From Tenacibaculum tangerinum (GTDB lineage Bacteria > Bacteroidota > Bacteroidia > Flavobacteriales > Flavobacteriaceae): a stretch of 64,000 nt of DNA. The stretch is from positions 2,809,001 through 2,873,000 of the forward strand of contig NZ_CP122539.1 of NCBI RefSeq assembly GCF_029853675.1, written 5' to 3'. Positions within the stretch are counted from its first letter, which is position 1. The number at the start of each line of letters is the position of its first letter. The notes beneath the pieces were generated by a model that saw only the letters and a list, made by a program, of their open reading frames with translations, ran no database searches and was not told the origin of the DNA. This document shows positions 15,327 to 24,687 of the stretch, piece after piece. The translations under genes and the position numbers were made by a program.

Positions 15327-16817
15327 TTAATTTGTGAATTTTAATAGTTTAAAGTTGTTTTGTTTTTGATTATAATCAATTAAAATATAAAAGTCTTTGT
15401 ATTTAAATATTCCATTGATAGGATTAAACTTGTCACCTTTAAAAGGTACTAATGAAAGATTTGAAAAAGGGGAATTAGATTTTTTCGAATCTAAATGATT
15501 GTTGATTTTTTCAAAAGCATTCATATTTTTTTCATCTTTTAAGTGAGAAAAGTTTTCATCCAATATGCTTGAAAATTTTATAAACTGAGATTCATCTGAA
15601 TTTGTGTAATGATAAAAGCTGGTGCCAATATTGTTAGAAATAGAAACGGAATAACCATTGGGTAATGTGAAAGTGCTGCTAGAACCAAAACTGCCTCCTC
15701 CGTAACTTTTCAAAACAGGACCTAAAGATCCTCCAATTGTTATATAGTATTTACCCTTGCTGAACAGGGCACTGATAGCTGGATTCGCGTTTCTCATGGT
15801 ATTAAAAAATTTCTCAGTTTTTTTTAACTCATTGTATTTTTTGTAATTGTTAGTATCTGTTGTAATAGGAGAATTTCTAAATTTAATAGTATCTGTTTTT
15901 AACACTGAAAACTCTTTTATAATTTTTCTGTTTGTTACATCAGTAATATTGAAACTAAGTTTTTCTTTAGAGAAAGTAAGAGAAATGAGCTTGTCATTAA
16001 GTAAATACGAATTTGATTTTTTTTTATGTCTTTTTATTTTTTCCTGTGAGCTTTTTATTTTAAAAGAAGAGGCAGCAAAATCTTTTAAATCTATTTTGAC
16101 AATTTGTGTGAACTCCGAGTTGTTGTTTAGAGTAAAAATAATGGTTTCATCTTGAACATACATTTTTTGTTGCTTTGAAGAAATTTCTATGGAATTAGGG
16201 GTGTCTTGATCTAATTTAATTAGAGGTAATGATTTCATTAAAATTGGAACTAATTCTTTTTTTCCTCCAGAAGATGATAGTAGGTTTATATTTTCTAAAT
16301 TGACTTTGTGCCTCGTAGGCTTATCTCCATCAAAAGTGTAGATATACAATCCATTAACTTCTTTTGACCCCGTGATAAGGTAAAATTTATTGTTTAAATT
16401 TATCGATTGTAAATAGGTTTCGTAATCTGTAAGAGGTTTGAACTCTTTGGCAATAGAGTATTCCGACGAAAATAAAATTTCTAAAAAATGATTTTTTTCA
16501 TTTTTAAGATATAGTTTACAATCTCTATTTTTAAGAAAACTATATCCAATTATATCTTTGTATTTTCTTCTTTTATTTTCAAATATGAATTCATTTTTTA
16601 GAGAAAATAAATCATTAAAATTATAAGTATATACATTTTTAGCATCAGCAAAAAAAATAGTAAAAGAATGATCTTGCTTGTTTACTATTGCGTAAATATC
16701 TTTTATGTATGAGCTATTGGTTTTTAATCTGTTATTAAAACTAGCAATTTCTACTTGGGAAAATAAAGAGCTACATATGCATACTAGAAGTAGCAAGAGA
16801 ATACGATTCTTTTTCAT
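15327..16817 (-). CDS. Secreted protein of unknown function
   Basis: 496 residues with a typical cleavable signal peptide (hydrophobic core, CSSLFSQ cleavage region). The mature protein is rich in Lys, Asn, Phe and Ser and shows alternating strand-like segments (YIKDIYAIVN, HSFTIFFADAKNVYTYNF, KFYLITGSKEVNGLYIYTF) suggestive of a beta-propeller-like or repeated sandwich fold, with a GSLGPVLKSYGGGSFGSSS loop near residue 370. I recognise no family. It is transcribed away from metG, whose terminator lies just upstream, so it has its own promoter. No C-terminal sorting signal is obvious. Confidence 0.7.
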   Translation of the reverse strand: MKKNRILLLLLVCICSSLFSQVEIASFNNRLKTNSSYIKDIYAIVNKQDHSFTIFFADAKNVYTYNFNDLFSLKNEFIFENKRRKYKDIIGYSFLKNRDCKLYLKNEKNHFLEILFSSEYSIAKEFKPLTDYETYLQSINLNNKFYLITGSKEVNGLYIYTFDGDKPTRHKVNLENINLLSSSGGKKELVPILMKSLPLIKLDQDTPNSIEISSKQQKMYVQDETIIFTLNNNSEFTQIVKIDLKDFAASSFKIKSSQEKIKRHKKKSNSYLLNDKLISLTFSKEKLSFNITDVTNRKIIKEFSVLKTDTIKFRNSPITTDTNNYKKYNELKKTEKFFNTMRNANPAISALFSKGKYYITIGGSLGPVLKSYGGGSFGSSSTFTLPNGYSVSISNNIGTSFYHYTNSDESQFIKFSSILDENFSHLKDEKNMNAFEKINNHLDSKKSNSPFSNLSLVPFKGDKFNPINGIFKYKDFYILIDYNQKQNNFKLLKFTN

Positions 16818-16842
16818 TTTTTGTTGTTCAGAGTTTTAAAAA

Positions 16843-16869
16843 AAACCTCGCAATACTATTGCGAGGTTT
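16843..16869 (-). terminator. Terminator of metG
   Basis: A 12-bp perfect stem (16843-16854 with 16858-16869), 3-base loop and a run of T on the minus strand. It lies 22 bases past the metG stop. Confidence 0.9.
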
Positions 16870-16890
16870 CAAATATAATAAATGTTTTAT

Positions 16891-18945
16891 TTAGGCAATA
16901 AACGTTCCGTTATTTACTTTTTCTGAAGGTTGGACAAAGGCTAATTTACCATCAGGAGTATCGGTCATTAAAATCATACCCTGGCTTTCTACACCACGAA
17001 GTTTTCTCGGAGCTAAATTACATAACACAGATACTTGCTGACCAACAATGTCTTCTGGTTGAAAGCTTTCCGCTATTCCAGAAACAATGGTACGAGTATC
17101 GATGCCTACATCTACCGTAAGTTTTAGTAATTTTTTGGTTTTGGCTACTTTTTCAGCGGCAACAATAGTTCCTACTCGAATGTCCATTTTGGTAAAATCA
17201 TCAAACTCTATGGTTTCCTTTTGAGGTTCCACTATTTTGTTTTCAGCCTCATTGGCTTTTTTAGTAGCTTCTAATTTATCTAACTGTGCCTGAATAGTAG
17301 CATCTTCAATCTTAGAAAACAATAACTCCGCTTTATTAATTTGATGATTAGCTGGTAACAACAGCTCTTTTTCTGAAATATCATTCCAAGTAAGTGTGTT
17401 GTCAATGTTTAAAATTGATTTTAATTTTGCTGAGGTAAAAGGTAAAAAAGGTTCTGATAACACGGCTAATCCTGCTGCTATTTGTAAGGCAACATTCATG
17501 ATGGTTTTAGTACGTTCTTCATCAACTTTAATTACTTTCCAAGGTTCTTCATCGGCTAAATACTTATTTCCTAAACGTGCTAAATTCATAAGCTCTTGTG
17601 AGGCTTCTCTAAAACGGTAACGCTCAATAGATTTGGCGATGATGTCTGGAAATTGTTTTAGTTGCTCTAAAGCATGCTCATCTGCTTCTAACAATTCTCC
17701 TGCAGTTGGTATCTGCCCATTGTAGTATTTGTTTGTTAAAACAGCAACACGGTTGATAAAGTTTCCGAAAATTGCCACTAATTCATTATTATTTTTTGCT
17801 TGAAAATCTTTCCAAGTAAAATCATTGTCTTTAGTTTCGGGTGCATTGGCTGTTAGGGTATAACGCAACACGTCTTGCTGATTTGGAAATTCTTCTAAAT
17901 ATTCGTGTAACCAAACTGCCCAGTTTTTAGAAGTAGATAGTTTGTTTCCTTCTAAGTTTAAAAACTCGTTTGCTGGTACATTTTCTGGTAAAATAAAATC
18001 ACCGTGTGCTTTGAGCATTGCTGGAAAAATGATGCAGTGGAATACAATATTATCTTTACCAATAAAATGAACCAATTTGGTATCGTCTTTTTTCCAATAG
18101 TCTTCCCAGTTTTTACCTTCTCGTTCAGCCCATTCTTTAGTAGAAGAAATATATCCGATAGGTGCATCAAACCATACGTATAACACTTTTCCTTCAGCAC
18201 CTTCAACAGGAACCGGAATTCCCCAATCTAAATCTCGGGTTACGGCACGAGGGCGCAATCCGTCATCAATCCACGATTTACATTGTCCTAATACGTTGGG
18301 TTTCCAGTCATTTTTATGACTTTCTAAAATCCAATCACGCAAAAAAGCTTCGTGCTTATCTAAAGGTAAAAACCAGTGTTTGGTTTCTTTTAGTGTTGGA
18401 ACATTTCCTGTAATTGCCGATTTAGGGTTGATTAAATCGGTGGCATTATGACTGGTACCACATTTTTCACACTGATCTCCATAGCTTTCTTCATTTCCAC
18501 ATTTAGGACAAGTACCTATTACAAAACGATCGGCTAAAAACTGATTTGCTTCTTTATCGTATAGCTGTTGGGTAACTTCTTCAACAAACTCTCCATCGTT
18601 ATACAGTTTCGTAAAGAAATCTGAGGCTGTTTTATGATGAATTTCTGCTGAAGTACGCGAATAATTATCAAAAGAAATTCCAAAATCTTCAAATGATTTT
18701 TTAATGATTCCGTTATATTTATCAATAATAGCTTGAGGGGTAACACCTTCTTTTTTGGCGCGCATCGGTATGGCAACTCCGTGTTCATCAGAACCACAGA
18801 TGTACGCCACATCTTTTCCTTTTTGGCGTAAATAGCGTGCATAAATATCTCCAGGAACATATACCCCTGCTAAATGACCGATGTGAATAGGTCCGTTTGT
18901 ATAAGGTAATGCCGCTGTAATGGTATATCTTTTTGGTGTACTCAT
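16891..18945 (-). CDS. metG: Methionyl-tRNA synthetase
   Basis: 684 residues. Class I signatures: HIGH (21-24) and the KMSKS-equivalent KLSTS (about 336-340). A zinc knuckle CPKC...CEKC is near 145-160, as in the MetG1 group. The C-terminal tRNA-binding OB domain (about 588-684, [13 protein letters not shown]) is fused, giving the long form. It charges tRNA-Met in the cytoplasm and is essential. The ATG start fits the family N-terminus ([16 protein letters not shown]). A TACTTTTG box at 18969-18976 on the minus strand lies 24 bases upstream. Confidence 0.98.
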   Translation of the reverse strand: MSTPKRYTITAALPYTNGPIHIGHLAGVYVPGDIYARYLRQKGKDVAYICGSDEHGVAIPMRAKKEGVTPQAIIDKYNGIIKKSFEDFGISFDNYSRTSAEIHHKTASDFFTKLYNDGEFVEEVTQQLYDKEANQFLADRFVIGTCPKCGNEESYGDQCEKCGTSHNATDLINPKSAITGNVPTLKETKHWFLPLDKHEAFLRDWILESHKNDWKPNVLGQCKSWIDDGLRPRAVTRDLDWGIPVPVEGAEGKVLYVWFDAPIGYISSTKEWAEREGKNWEDYWKKDDTKLVHFIGKDNIVFHCIIFPAMLKAHGDFILPENVPANEFLNLEGNKLSTSKNWAVWLHEYLEEFPNQQDVLRYTLTANAPETKDNDFTWKDFQAKNNNELVAIFGNFINRVAVLTNKYYNGQIPTAGELLEADEHALEQLKQFPDIIAKSIERYRFREASQELMNLARLGNKYLADEEPWKVIKVDEERTKTIMNVALQIAAGLAVLSEPFLPFTSAKLKSILNIDNTLTWNDISEKELLLPANHQINKAELLFSKIEDATIQAQLDKLEATKKANEAENKIVEPQKETIEFDDFTKMDIRVGTIVAAEKVAKTKKLLKLTVDVGIDTRTIVSGIAESFQPEDIVGQQVSVLCNLAPRKLRGVESQGMILMTDTPDGKLAFVQPSEKVNNGTFIA

Positions 18946-18968
18946 GTTTTTCTACTAAAATTAAACCG

Positions 18969-18976
18969 CAAAAGTA
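18969..18976 (-). promoter_or_regulatory. -7 box upstream of metG
   Basis: TACTTTTG on the minus strand matches the TAnnTTTG consensus, 24 bases before the metG start. Confidence 0.45.
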
Positions 18977-19011
18977 CGAAAAAGCAATTTTTTATACTGC
19001 TTTAAAATGGG

Positions 19012-19019
19012 TACATTTG
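19012..19019 (+). promoter_or_regulatory. -7 box upstream of the LD-carboxypeptidase gene
   Basis: TACATTTG on the plus strand, 42 bases before the proposed ATG at 19061. It supports that start, because the longer frame would begin at 19007, upstream of this box. Confidence 0.5.
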
Positions 19020-19060
19020 GTAGCATGTATACTTTTAAAACCAAGAAACGGCACTTGTTT

Positions 19061-20047
19061 ATGGAAAAAAGAATGTTGACTTTATTTTTTTTACTGATAC
19101 TAATATCGGTTTATGCACAGAATGACACTATGAAACGAATTACACCACCATATTTACAAGAGGGAGACACAGTAGCCATTGTTGCTCCTGCAGGAATCTT
19201 AAAGAATCGTAAGCATACTATTGATAAAGCAAGAAAGTTATTGGAAAGTTGGGGATTAGAAGTGGTGTATGGTAAACACTTGTTCAATCAAAACCATCAT
19301 TTTGCCGGCACAGACGAAGAACGTTGTCAAGATTTTCAAGAGGCTCTTGATAATCCAAGCATTAAAGCAATTTGGGCTGCTCGTGGGGGATATGGCTCGG
19401 TGCGGATTTTAGATAGGCTAGATTTTACGAAGTTCAAACAGCACCCTAAATGGATTATTGGTTATTCTGATATTACCGCTTTTCACAATCATATTCATAA
19501 TTTAGGCATAGAAACCTTGCACGCAATGATGGGAACGAGTATGGAAGAAGAACCAGAAAATCTTGTACAGACCATTGCTACTTTTAAAAAAGCATTGTTT
19601 GGAGAAAAATTAGCGTACAAAATCCCTGCCTCAAAATACAATAGAGTAGGTGAGGTTTCGGGTGAGTTGGTAGGTGGCAACATTGCTATTTTGGCATCTA
19701 TGCTAGGTTCAGATAGTCAAATTTCTACCAATGGAAAAATTTTATTTATTGAAGAAATAGGCGAGTATAAATATTCAATAGATAGAATGCTGCAAAGCCT
19801 AAAGCGCGCAGGATATTTTACAAAAGTAAAGGCGGTTGTAGTGGGTAATATGACTAAAATTAAAAAAAATACAACTTTATGGGGGGATTCTGTAGAAAAT
19901 TTAATTTTAGAGGTTGTTCCGAAACATATTCCTGTACTTTTTGATTTTCCTGCGGGTCATGAGGCTGATAATAGAGCATTGATAATTGGTAGGAGAGTAA
20001 AACTATCCATTAGCACTAGTAAACAATGTTCAGTGCTGTTTCATTAA
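19061..20047 (+). CDS. LD-carboxypeptidase, S66 family
   Basis: 328 residues from ATG 19061, which begins a signal peptide (MLTLFFLLILISVYAQ). The S66 catalytic triad is visible: Ser136 in GYSD, Glu231/232 in FIEEIGEYKYS and His300 in AGHEADN; the AARGGYGS loop is also conserved. LD-carboxypeptidases trim the terminal D-Ala from tetrapeptide stems in murein recycling. The signal peptide places this one in the periplasm, whereas E. coli LdcA is cytoplasmic. Its 3' end overlaps the convergent DUF2892 gene by 4 bases. MccF-type self-immunity is an alternative role but context does not support it. Confidence 0.9.
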   Translation: MEKRMLTLFFLLILISVYAQNDTMKRITPPYLQEGDTVAIVAPAGILKNRKHTIDKARKLLESWGLEVVYGKHLFNQNHHFAGTDEERCQDFQEALDNPSIKAIWAARGGYGSVRILDRLDFTKFKQHPKWIIGYSDITAFHNHIHNLGIETLHAMMGTSMEEEPENLVQTIATFKKALFGEKLAYKIPASKYNRVGEVSGELVGGNIAILASMLGSDSQISTNGKILFIEEIGEYKYSIDRMLQSLKRAGYFTKVKAVVVGNMTKIKKNTTLWGDSVENLILEVVPKHIPVLFDFPAGHEADNRALIIGRRVKLSISTSKQCSVLFH

Positions 20048-20253
20048 TCGTTTTTAGTCTTGCAGGTGTTTATACCTAATGTGGTATACAGCGGACAAAA
20101 ATCTATAAAGCTCGTTATTAAAATTACAATAGCTACAACAAGTAAAATAGTACCAGTAACTCCAGTAATAATGTCAAAATAAGAAAGCACGGCGATGATT
20201 AATGCGATAAAAGTTCTAATACTTTTATCCATTTTTCCAATGTTTTTTTTCAT
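20044..20253 (-). CDS. DUF2892 small inner-membrane protein
   Basis: 69 residues from ATG 20253; a longer frame to 20298 would run through the promoter box. Two membrane helices (TFIALIIAVLSYFDII, TILLVVAIVILITSFIDF) are followed by CPLYTTLGINTC, the signature of the YgaP-like/DUF2892 family. In other proteins this domain follows rhodanese domains; alone its role is unknown, probably sulfur-related. It converges on and overlaps the LD-carboxypeptidase gene. Confidence 0.88.
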   Translation of the reverse strand: MKKNIGKMDKSIRTFIALIIAVLSYFDIITGVTGTILLVVAIVILITSFIDFCPLYTTLGINTCKTKND

Positions 20254-20274
20254 GGTAATACATTTAAGGTTACT

Positions 20275-20282
20275 CAAATATA
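20275..20282 (-). promoter_or_regulatory. Promoter of the DUF2892 gene
   Basis: TATATTTG on the minus strand with a TTG about 20 bases further upstream, inside the start of yraN. It lies 22 bases before ATG 20253 and decides that start. Confidence 0.6.
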
Positions 20283-20291
20283 AGTTTTTAA

Positions 20292-20651
20292 ATGGCACAA
20301 CACAATGAACTAGGTAAAAAAGGTGAACAGTTGGCGATTGACTATCTCATTGAAAATGGATATGTTATCGTTGAAAAAAACTATCGATTTCAAAAGGCAG
20401 AGGTTGACATTATGGCTAAGAAAGGAAGTGTACTCGCTATTGTTGAGGTTAAAACACGATCGACTGCATATTTCGGTAATCCGCAAGATTTTGTAAATCC
20501 AAAAAAAATAAAATTATTAGTTACAGCAGTAGATGCTTATGTAACAAAACGTAATTTAGATGTAGAAATACGATTTGATATTATCGCCATTATTAAAGAG
20601 CAGCATAAATTTACTATTGAGCATATTAAAGATGCTTTTTTATATTTTTAG
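20292..20651 (+). CDS. yraN: YraN family endonuclease-like protein (UPF0102)
   Basis: 119 residues, full length for the family. The restriction-endonuclease-like core shows GEQLAIDYLIENGY, then the AEVDIM acid and the VEVKTR motif (E-x-K), the catalytic pattern of PD-(D/E)XK nucleases. Family function is thought to involve DNA processing or repair in the cytoplasm but is poorly known. Divergent from the DUF2892 gene. Confidence 0.92.
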   Translation: MAQHNELGKKGEQLAIDYLIENGYVIVEKNYRFQKAEVDIMAKKGSVLAIVEVKTRSTAYFGNPQDFVNPKKIKLLVTAVDAYVTKRNLDVEIRFDIIAIIKEQHKFTIEHIKDAFLYF

Positions 20652-20656
20652 GAATA

Positions 20657-20687
20657 AAAAAACTCGACACTAATTGCCGAGTTTTAC
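20657..20687. terminator. Bidirectional terminator between yraN and thioredoxin-like gene
   Basis: AAAACTCG (20659-20666) pairs with CGAGTTTT (20678-20685) across an 11-base loop, with A and T runs outside, serving the convergent genes. Confidence 0.7.
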
Positions 20688-20710
20688 AATGCTATATTTT
20701 TGTTTAGGAA

Positions 20711-22090
20711 TTACTCTTCTTGATTAAAATATTTTTCAACATCTTCTACATGATCTGGCATGGCAATAATTCTTTTTTCTTTGTTTAATACAAAATACGT
20801 AGGTGTACCTAATAAGTTGTATTTTCTTACTGTTTCATTTTCCCATTTATTTTCTGGATGCGTACCTACTGCATGATGCCAGTTAGGCAGGGCTTTTACA
20901 AATTCAGCCCATTTATTTTCATCGCTCTCTATACCAAAAGAGACTACAGAAACTTCTTCATGATCTTGCATGAATTCATACAACTCAGGAACTTCTTTTG
21001 TACAGTGAGGACAACCAGTACTCCAAAAAACTAACAAGTACTTATCACCGTCATCCAGTGTAGATAGTTTATAGTTTAAATCATCTTCTTTCCAAGAAAA
21101 ATCAGGAGCAATTCTACCTACAGTGGCAAGTAATACATCTAATTTTTCTTTCTTAAAATCAGCATTTTGATCTTCAGAAGGAAGTTTGTCGTAATACTCT
21201 GAAAACATCCAGTCAACTGCAGGACCGTTGCGCTTGTCGGTAAGTGCAGTAATTAAATATTCGATAACTGCTTTTCGTAATCTTTTAGAAGAAATTTTAT
21301 CCATTACATTCACAATCGCTTTTCTCATGAGTTTTTGTTGAATTCCTTTATCTTCTGCAAAACTTAGATAAAAAACGTAGTCGTTAACCTTATCAATTAA
21401 AAAAGAAGAGTTGTACAATTCGTCACTTTTCAAATCGATGTATTCAAAAAAGTTGTCGGTAGTTGCAGATAAGTAATCTTCTATATTGTCATGAGGGTTA
21501 TATGAATTGTATCTGCGAGAGGCTCTTATGAAATTATTGGCCAACATTCCTTGTGACTTTTTTTCATAATTTTCTTGCACCTCTTCAACTTCTTTGTATT
21601 CTTTTCTATATTCTTTTTTAATGTCTTTTGAACCTGTTTGTATATATGCAGCTTGTAAAGAGTCTACTTTTCTTTGTACAGCATTATATGCTTGAAGATA
21701 TTCTCTATAAACCTTATTTTCTCTAGAGCTAGTAAAAAGTACAGATTGTTCGGGATATTTCGGATTAAAAACGAATTCGACATTTTCTTTGTTGAATAAA
21801 AAATCAATAAAACCTGCACCAGAATTTCTATAAGTAGCTCGATAGGCTCCAGGGGTAGCTGTATTTGGTAATTTGAAACTAAATTTTCCTAAAACTTGCT
21901 CCTGGCCACCTACAACAACCGTGTCTAATTCGATGGTGGTATTTAAAATAAATTTTTGCTTTGCTCCTTCGATTTTATATAAAATAACCCAGTCTCCTTT
22001 ATCAGGTGGGGTCATCGTACCTTTAACAGTGTATTGTGCATTTACAAGGGATGTGGTAAATATTAATAGAGCCAGTAATTTTTTCATCAT
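20711..22090 (-). CDS. Periplasmic TlpA/ResA-like thioredoxin-fold protein
   Basis: 459 residues: signal peptide (LIFTTSLVNAQ), an N-terminal DUF4369-like beta domain (about 20-120), a long helical linker and a C-terminal thioredoxin domain (about 325-459) with the redox pair in CPHC (Cys360, Cys363) and the cis-proline loop LGTPTYFV. The CPHC motif is that of DsbA-like oxidants, but the fold context (WSTGCPHCTKEVPEL) is TlpA/ResA-like; either disulfide reduction or oxidation in the periplasm is possible. Monocistronic. Confidence 0.9.
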   Translation of the reverse strand: MMKKLLALLIFTTSLVNAQYTVKGTMTPPDKGDWVILYKIEGAKQKFILNTTIELDTVVVGGQEQVLGKFSFKLPNTATPGAYRATYRNSGAGFIDFLFNKENVEFVFNPKYPEQSVLFTSSRENKVYREYLQAYNAVQRKVDSLQAAYIQTGSKDIKKEYRKEYKEVEEVQENYEKKSQGMLANNFIRASRRYNSYNPHDNIEDYLSATTDNFFEYIDLKSDELYNSSFLIDKVNDYVFYLSFAEDKGIQQKLMRKAIVNVMDKISSKRLRKAVIEYLITALTDKRNGPAVDWMFSEYYDKLPSEDQNADFKKEKLDVLLATVGRIAPDFSWKEDDLNYKLSTLDDGDKYLLVFWSTGCPHCTKEVPELYEFMQDHEEVSVVSFGIESDENKWAEFVKALPNWHHAVGTHPENKWENETVRKYNLLGTPTYFVLNKEKRIIAMPDHVEDVEKYFNQEE

Positions 22091-22206
22091 AATATTTTAA
22101 AAGGATTATTAATAAGGTTTTAAAACTAGTCATTTACAAACTTCTATCCAAGAAGTGTACCACTTTTATTTTTTCTTATGTACTTTAGAAATGTTTTTAT
22201 AACTGT

Positions 22207-23010
22207 ATGAATTATATGAATTTAAAAGAGCAAATATTCTGGATAACAGGTGCTTCCTCTGGAATAGGGAAGTCATTGGCAATAGCACTCTCTGATTATG
22301 GAGCAAAACTAATCATATCTTCGAGAAATGAACACGTTTTAAATGAAGTAAAAGAGAAATGTAAATTTCCTGAAAAAGTAAAGGTTTTACCATTAGATTT
22401 AGAAGAGTATACGAAACTTGAAAGTAAAGCCAAGCAAGCAATTTCATTTTTTGGTAGAATTGATGTTTTAGTAAACAATGGAGGTATAAGTCAACGCTCT
22501 TTGGTAAAAGATACTTCTATTTTTGTAGATAAACGTTTGATAGATATCAACTATTTAGGAACGGTAGCTTTAACAAAGGCAGTGTTGCCTCATTTCATTA
22601 AAAATAAGTCGGGTCATTTTGTAGTAACTACTAGTATTGTAGGTAAAATAGGAACTCCTTTGCGCTCTACTTATGCAGCAAGTAAACATGCTTTGCATGG
22701 TTTTTTTGACAGTTTAAGAGCAGAGCATCATAAAGATAATGTTGCTGTTACTTTAGTTTGTCCGGGTTTTGTAACCACGAACGTATCTAAAAATGCGTTG
22801 ACAGGAAGTGGAACACCTCAAAATAAAATGGATACAGCTACTGCCAACGGAATTCATCCAGATAGATTTGCCGAATTAATGTTAAAAGCAATAAAAAATA
22901 GAAAGCAAGAAGTATATATTGCTGGGGCAAAAGAAAAATTGGGAGTGTATGTTAAACGTTTTTTTCCAAAACTATTGTCAAAAATGATTCGAAAACTGAG
23001 TGTTACCTAA
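22207..23010 (+). CDS. Short-chain dehydrogenase/reductase
   Basis: 267 residues. Rossmann signature TGASSGIGKSLA near the N-terminus, NNGG (a variant of NNAG), and the active-site Ser (TTSIVG) with Tyr-x-x-x-Lys in YAASK. The length and C-terminus resemble the DHRS7-like branch. It uses NAD(P)H on an unknown alcohol/ketone in the cytoplasm or at the membrane face. The start could equally be the ATG three codons downstream (22216). It converges with the next gene, overlapping by 4 bases. Confidence 0.92.
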   Translation: MNYMNLKEQIFWITGASSGIGKSLAIALSDYGAKLIISSRNEHVLNEVKEKCKFPEKVKVLPLDLEEYTKLESKAKQAISFFGRIDVLVNNGGISQRSLVKDTSIFVDKRLIDINYLGTVALTKAVLPHFIKNKSGHFVVTTSIVGKIGTPLRSTYAASKHALHGFFDSLRAEHHKDNVAVTLVCPGFVTTNVSKNALTGSGTPQNKMDTATANGIHPDRFAELMLKAIKNRKQEVYIAGAKEKLGVYVKRFFPKLLSKMIRKLSVT

Positions 23011-23363
23011 TTAAAAAAGTCAATCTCTTCAAAATAATTAATAATGGCTTCTTTCATTAGAACAGACTGTTCTCCGGGTTTTAAATTAGGTAGTTCGGTA
23101 ACTGTTTTATAATGAGGCCAACCGTCTTTATCAAAAAAATCAAACTCATAATACCCATAAGGTTCTAGTAGTTTGCAAATGGCAATATGCATAAGGTTAA
23201 CTTTCTCATCTTTTTTAAATTTCCGATGTCCTTGTCCTAATTCTTGCACGCCAATTAAGTAAATAATAGCATCGATATTTAGTTCGTCGCCATCTGCAAA
23301 TTGCTGTGATAGCTCAGTAATTACGAAATTCCATTTTTCTTTTAAGTTAGCTGTCTGGGTCAT
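23007..23363 (-). CDS. Conserved hypothetical protein
   Basis: 118 residues, soluble, no signal or membrane segment. It has acidic and aromatic patches (YGYYEFDFFDKDGWPHYK) and a predicted helical remainder. I recognise it only as a type of small protein conserved in flavobacteria; no function can be given. Start supported by a TATCTTTG box at 23384-23391 on the minus strand, 20 bases upstream. Confidence 0.7.
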   Translation of the reverse strand: MTQTANLKEKWNFVITELSQQFADGDELNIDAIIYLIGVQELGQGHRKFKKDEKVNLMHIAICKLLEPYGYYEFDFFDKDGWPHYKTVTELPNLKPGEQSVLMKEAIINYFEEIDFFN

Positions 23364-23380
23364 TTATTTACTTTTTGAGA

Positions 23381-23412
23381 TTGCAAAGATATGAATGAGT
23401 TGTGTATATTTG
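23381..23412 (+). promoter_or_regulatory. Promoter of the cvpA-like gene
   Basis: TTG at 23381-23383, 21 bases, then TATATTTG at 23405-23412. It supports the start at 23479 rather than an upstream ATG at 23395, which would precede the promoter's -7 box. Confidence 0.6.
23384..23391 (-). promoter_or_regulatory. -7 box of the minus-strand hypothetical gene
   Basis: TATCTTTG on the minus strand. It lies between the -33 and -7 elements of the divergent cvpA promoter, so the two promoters interlock. Confidence 0.55.
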
Positions 23413-23478
23413 TGTTACATCTACAAACATAATCACGGTTTTTGTTTTTGTGCTATATCATTATTTACTACAAGTTAT

Positions 23479-23991
23479 ATGAATACATTTGATATTATTA
23501 TTGCAGCCTTATTACTTTTTGGATTTGTTCGCGGCCTTATGAAGGGTTTGTTTGTTGAGGTAGCTTCTTTGGTAGCTCTTGTAGCTGGGGTTTATGGAGC
23601 CATTCATTTCTCTTACTTTATAGGAGATTGGTTAAAAAACAGTGTAACATGGGATGAAAAATATGTTTCTTTAGCAGCTTTTGCTATAACTTTTGTAGTG
23701 ATAATTGTCATTATAGCACTCTTGGGTAAAATTTTGACCAAAATTGCTGATTTTGCTTCGCTAGGAATACTCAATAAGATTTTAGGTGGTGTATTTGGTG
23801 CCTTAAAAATAGGACTGATTTTGAGCGTGATTTTTATTTTTTTCGGAAAAATGAACGACACTATTCCTTTTGTGAAGCAAGAAACCTTAGATAAATCTAT
23901 TTTATATAAACCGGTAAAAAAAATTGCTCCAACCATCTTTCCTTCTATAATTAAAGATGAAGAGCAAAATACAGAACATTCAGAAATATAA
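23479..23991 (+). CDS. CvpA family membrane protein
   Basis: 170 residues from ATG 23479. Four membrane helices (FDIIIAALLLFGFVRG, VASLVALVAGVYGAIHF, VSLAAFAITFVVIIVIIAL, IGLILSVIFIFF) and the family motif GFVRGLMKGLFVE. CvpA proteins are inner-membrane proteins linked in enterobacteria to colicin V export and bile-salt resistance; the molecular activity is unknown. Its stop codon lies inside the terminator stem. Confidence 0.9.
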   Translation: MNTFDIIIAALLLFGFVRGLMKGLFVEVASLVALVAGVYGAIHFSYFIGDWLKNSVTWDEKYVSLAAFAITFVVIIVIIALLGKILTKIADFASLGILNKILGGVFGALKIGLILSVIFIFFGKMNDTIPFVKQETLDKSILYKPVKKIAPTIFPSIIKDEEQNTEHSEI

Positions 23992-24026
23992 AAAACTAAA
24001 GTTCACACTTTAGTTTTTTATATTTC
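23983..24026. terminator. Long bidirectional terminator overlapping the cvpA stop
   Basis: Perfect 20-bp inverted repeat (23983-24002 with 24007-24026) and a 4-base loop. The left arm contains the last codons and stop of the cvpA-like gene; it also serves the convergent carbonic anhydrase operon. Confidence 0.92.
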
Positions 24027-24034
24027 TGTGTAAC

Positions 24035-24676
24035 TTAGTCTAAATCTAAGGTAAAGATATCATCTAAATGAGCTGCACTGTCCATAGAAACCTTTAGGTC
24101 TTTAATAACCCCGTCTTTCAAGTCGTATACCCAACCGTGTATTTCCAATCCAGTATCGTCTTTCCATGCTTGTTGTATGATTGAGGTTTTTGCTAAGTCG
24201 TATACTTGTGCTTTTACATTCAATTCTACAAGCCTATCGAAACGTTTTTTATCGTCGTCAATTTTCTTAAGTTCAGTGTAGTTGTCTTTATATACTTCTT
24301 TAATATTTCGAACCCATTTATTGATTAAGCCCAACGATTTATTTTGCATAGCTGCTTGTACCCCACCACAACCGTAGTGACCACATACAATAACGTGTTT
24401 TACTTTCAAATGATTTACGGCATAATCTAAAACACTCAACATGTTCATGTCTGTATGCACAACCATATTGGCTATGTTACGATGCACAAATAGTTCGCCA
24501 GGATGCGTTCCTGTAATTTCATTTGCGGGCACTCTACTGTCTGCACAACCAATCCACAAAACGGGTGGTTTTTGACCTTTTGATAAATTTTCGAAATAAT
24601 TTTCGTCTTTATCAGTCATTTCTTTAACCCATTCTTTGTTATTGACTAAAAGCTGATGGTAATACGTGTTTTTCAT
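24035..24676 (-). CDS. can: Beta-carbonic anhydrase
   Basis: 213 residues. The zinc ligands and dyad are present: Cys44 and Asp46 in CADSRVP, His100 and Cys103 in CGHYGCGG. It interconverts CO2 and bicarbonate in the cytoplasm. It is the second gene of an operon, 11 bases after a SulP transporter, a pairing that points to bicarbonate uptake and CO2/bicarbonate balance. Length and motif order are standard for the E. coli Can type. Confidence 0.97.
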   Translation of the reverse strand: MKNTYYHQLLVNNKEWVKEMTDKDENYFENLSKGQKPPVLWIGCADSRVPANEITGTHPGELFVHRNIANMVVHTDMNMLSVLDYAVNHLKVKHVIVCGHYGCGGVQAAMQNKSLGLINKWVRNIKEVYKDNYTELKKIDDDKKRFDRLVELNVKAQVYDLAKTSIIQQAWKDDTGLEIHGWVYDLKDGVIKDLKVSMDSAAHLDDIFTLDLD

Positions 24677-24687
24677 AATTGAAATTT

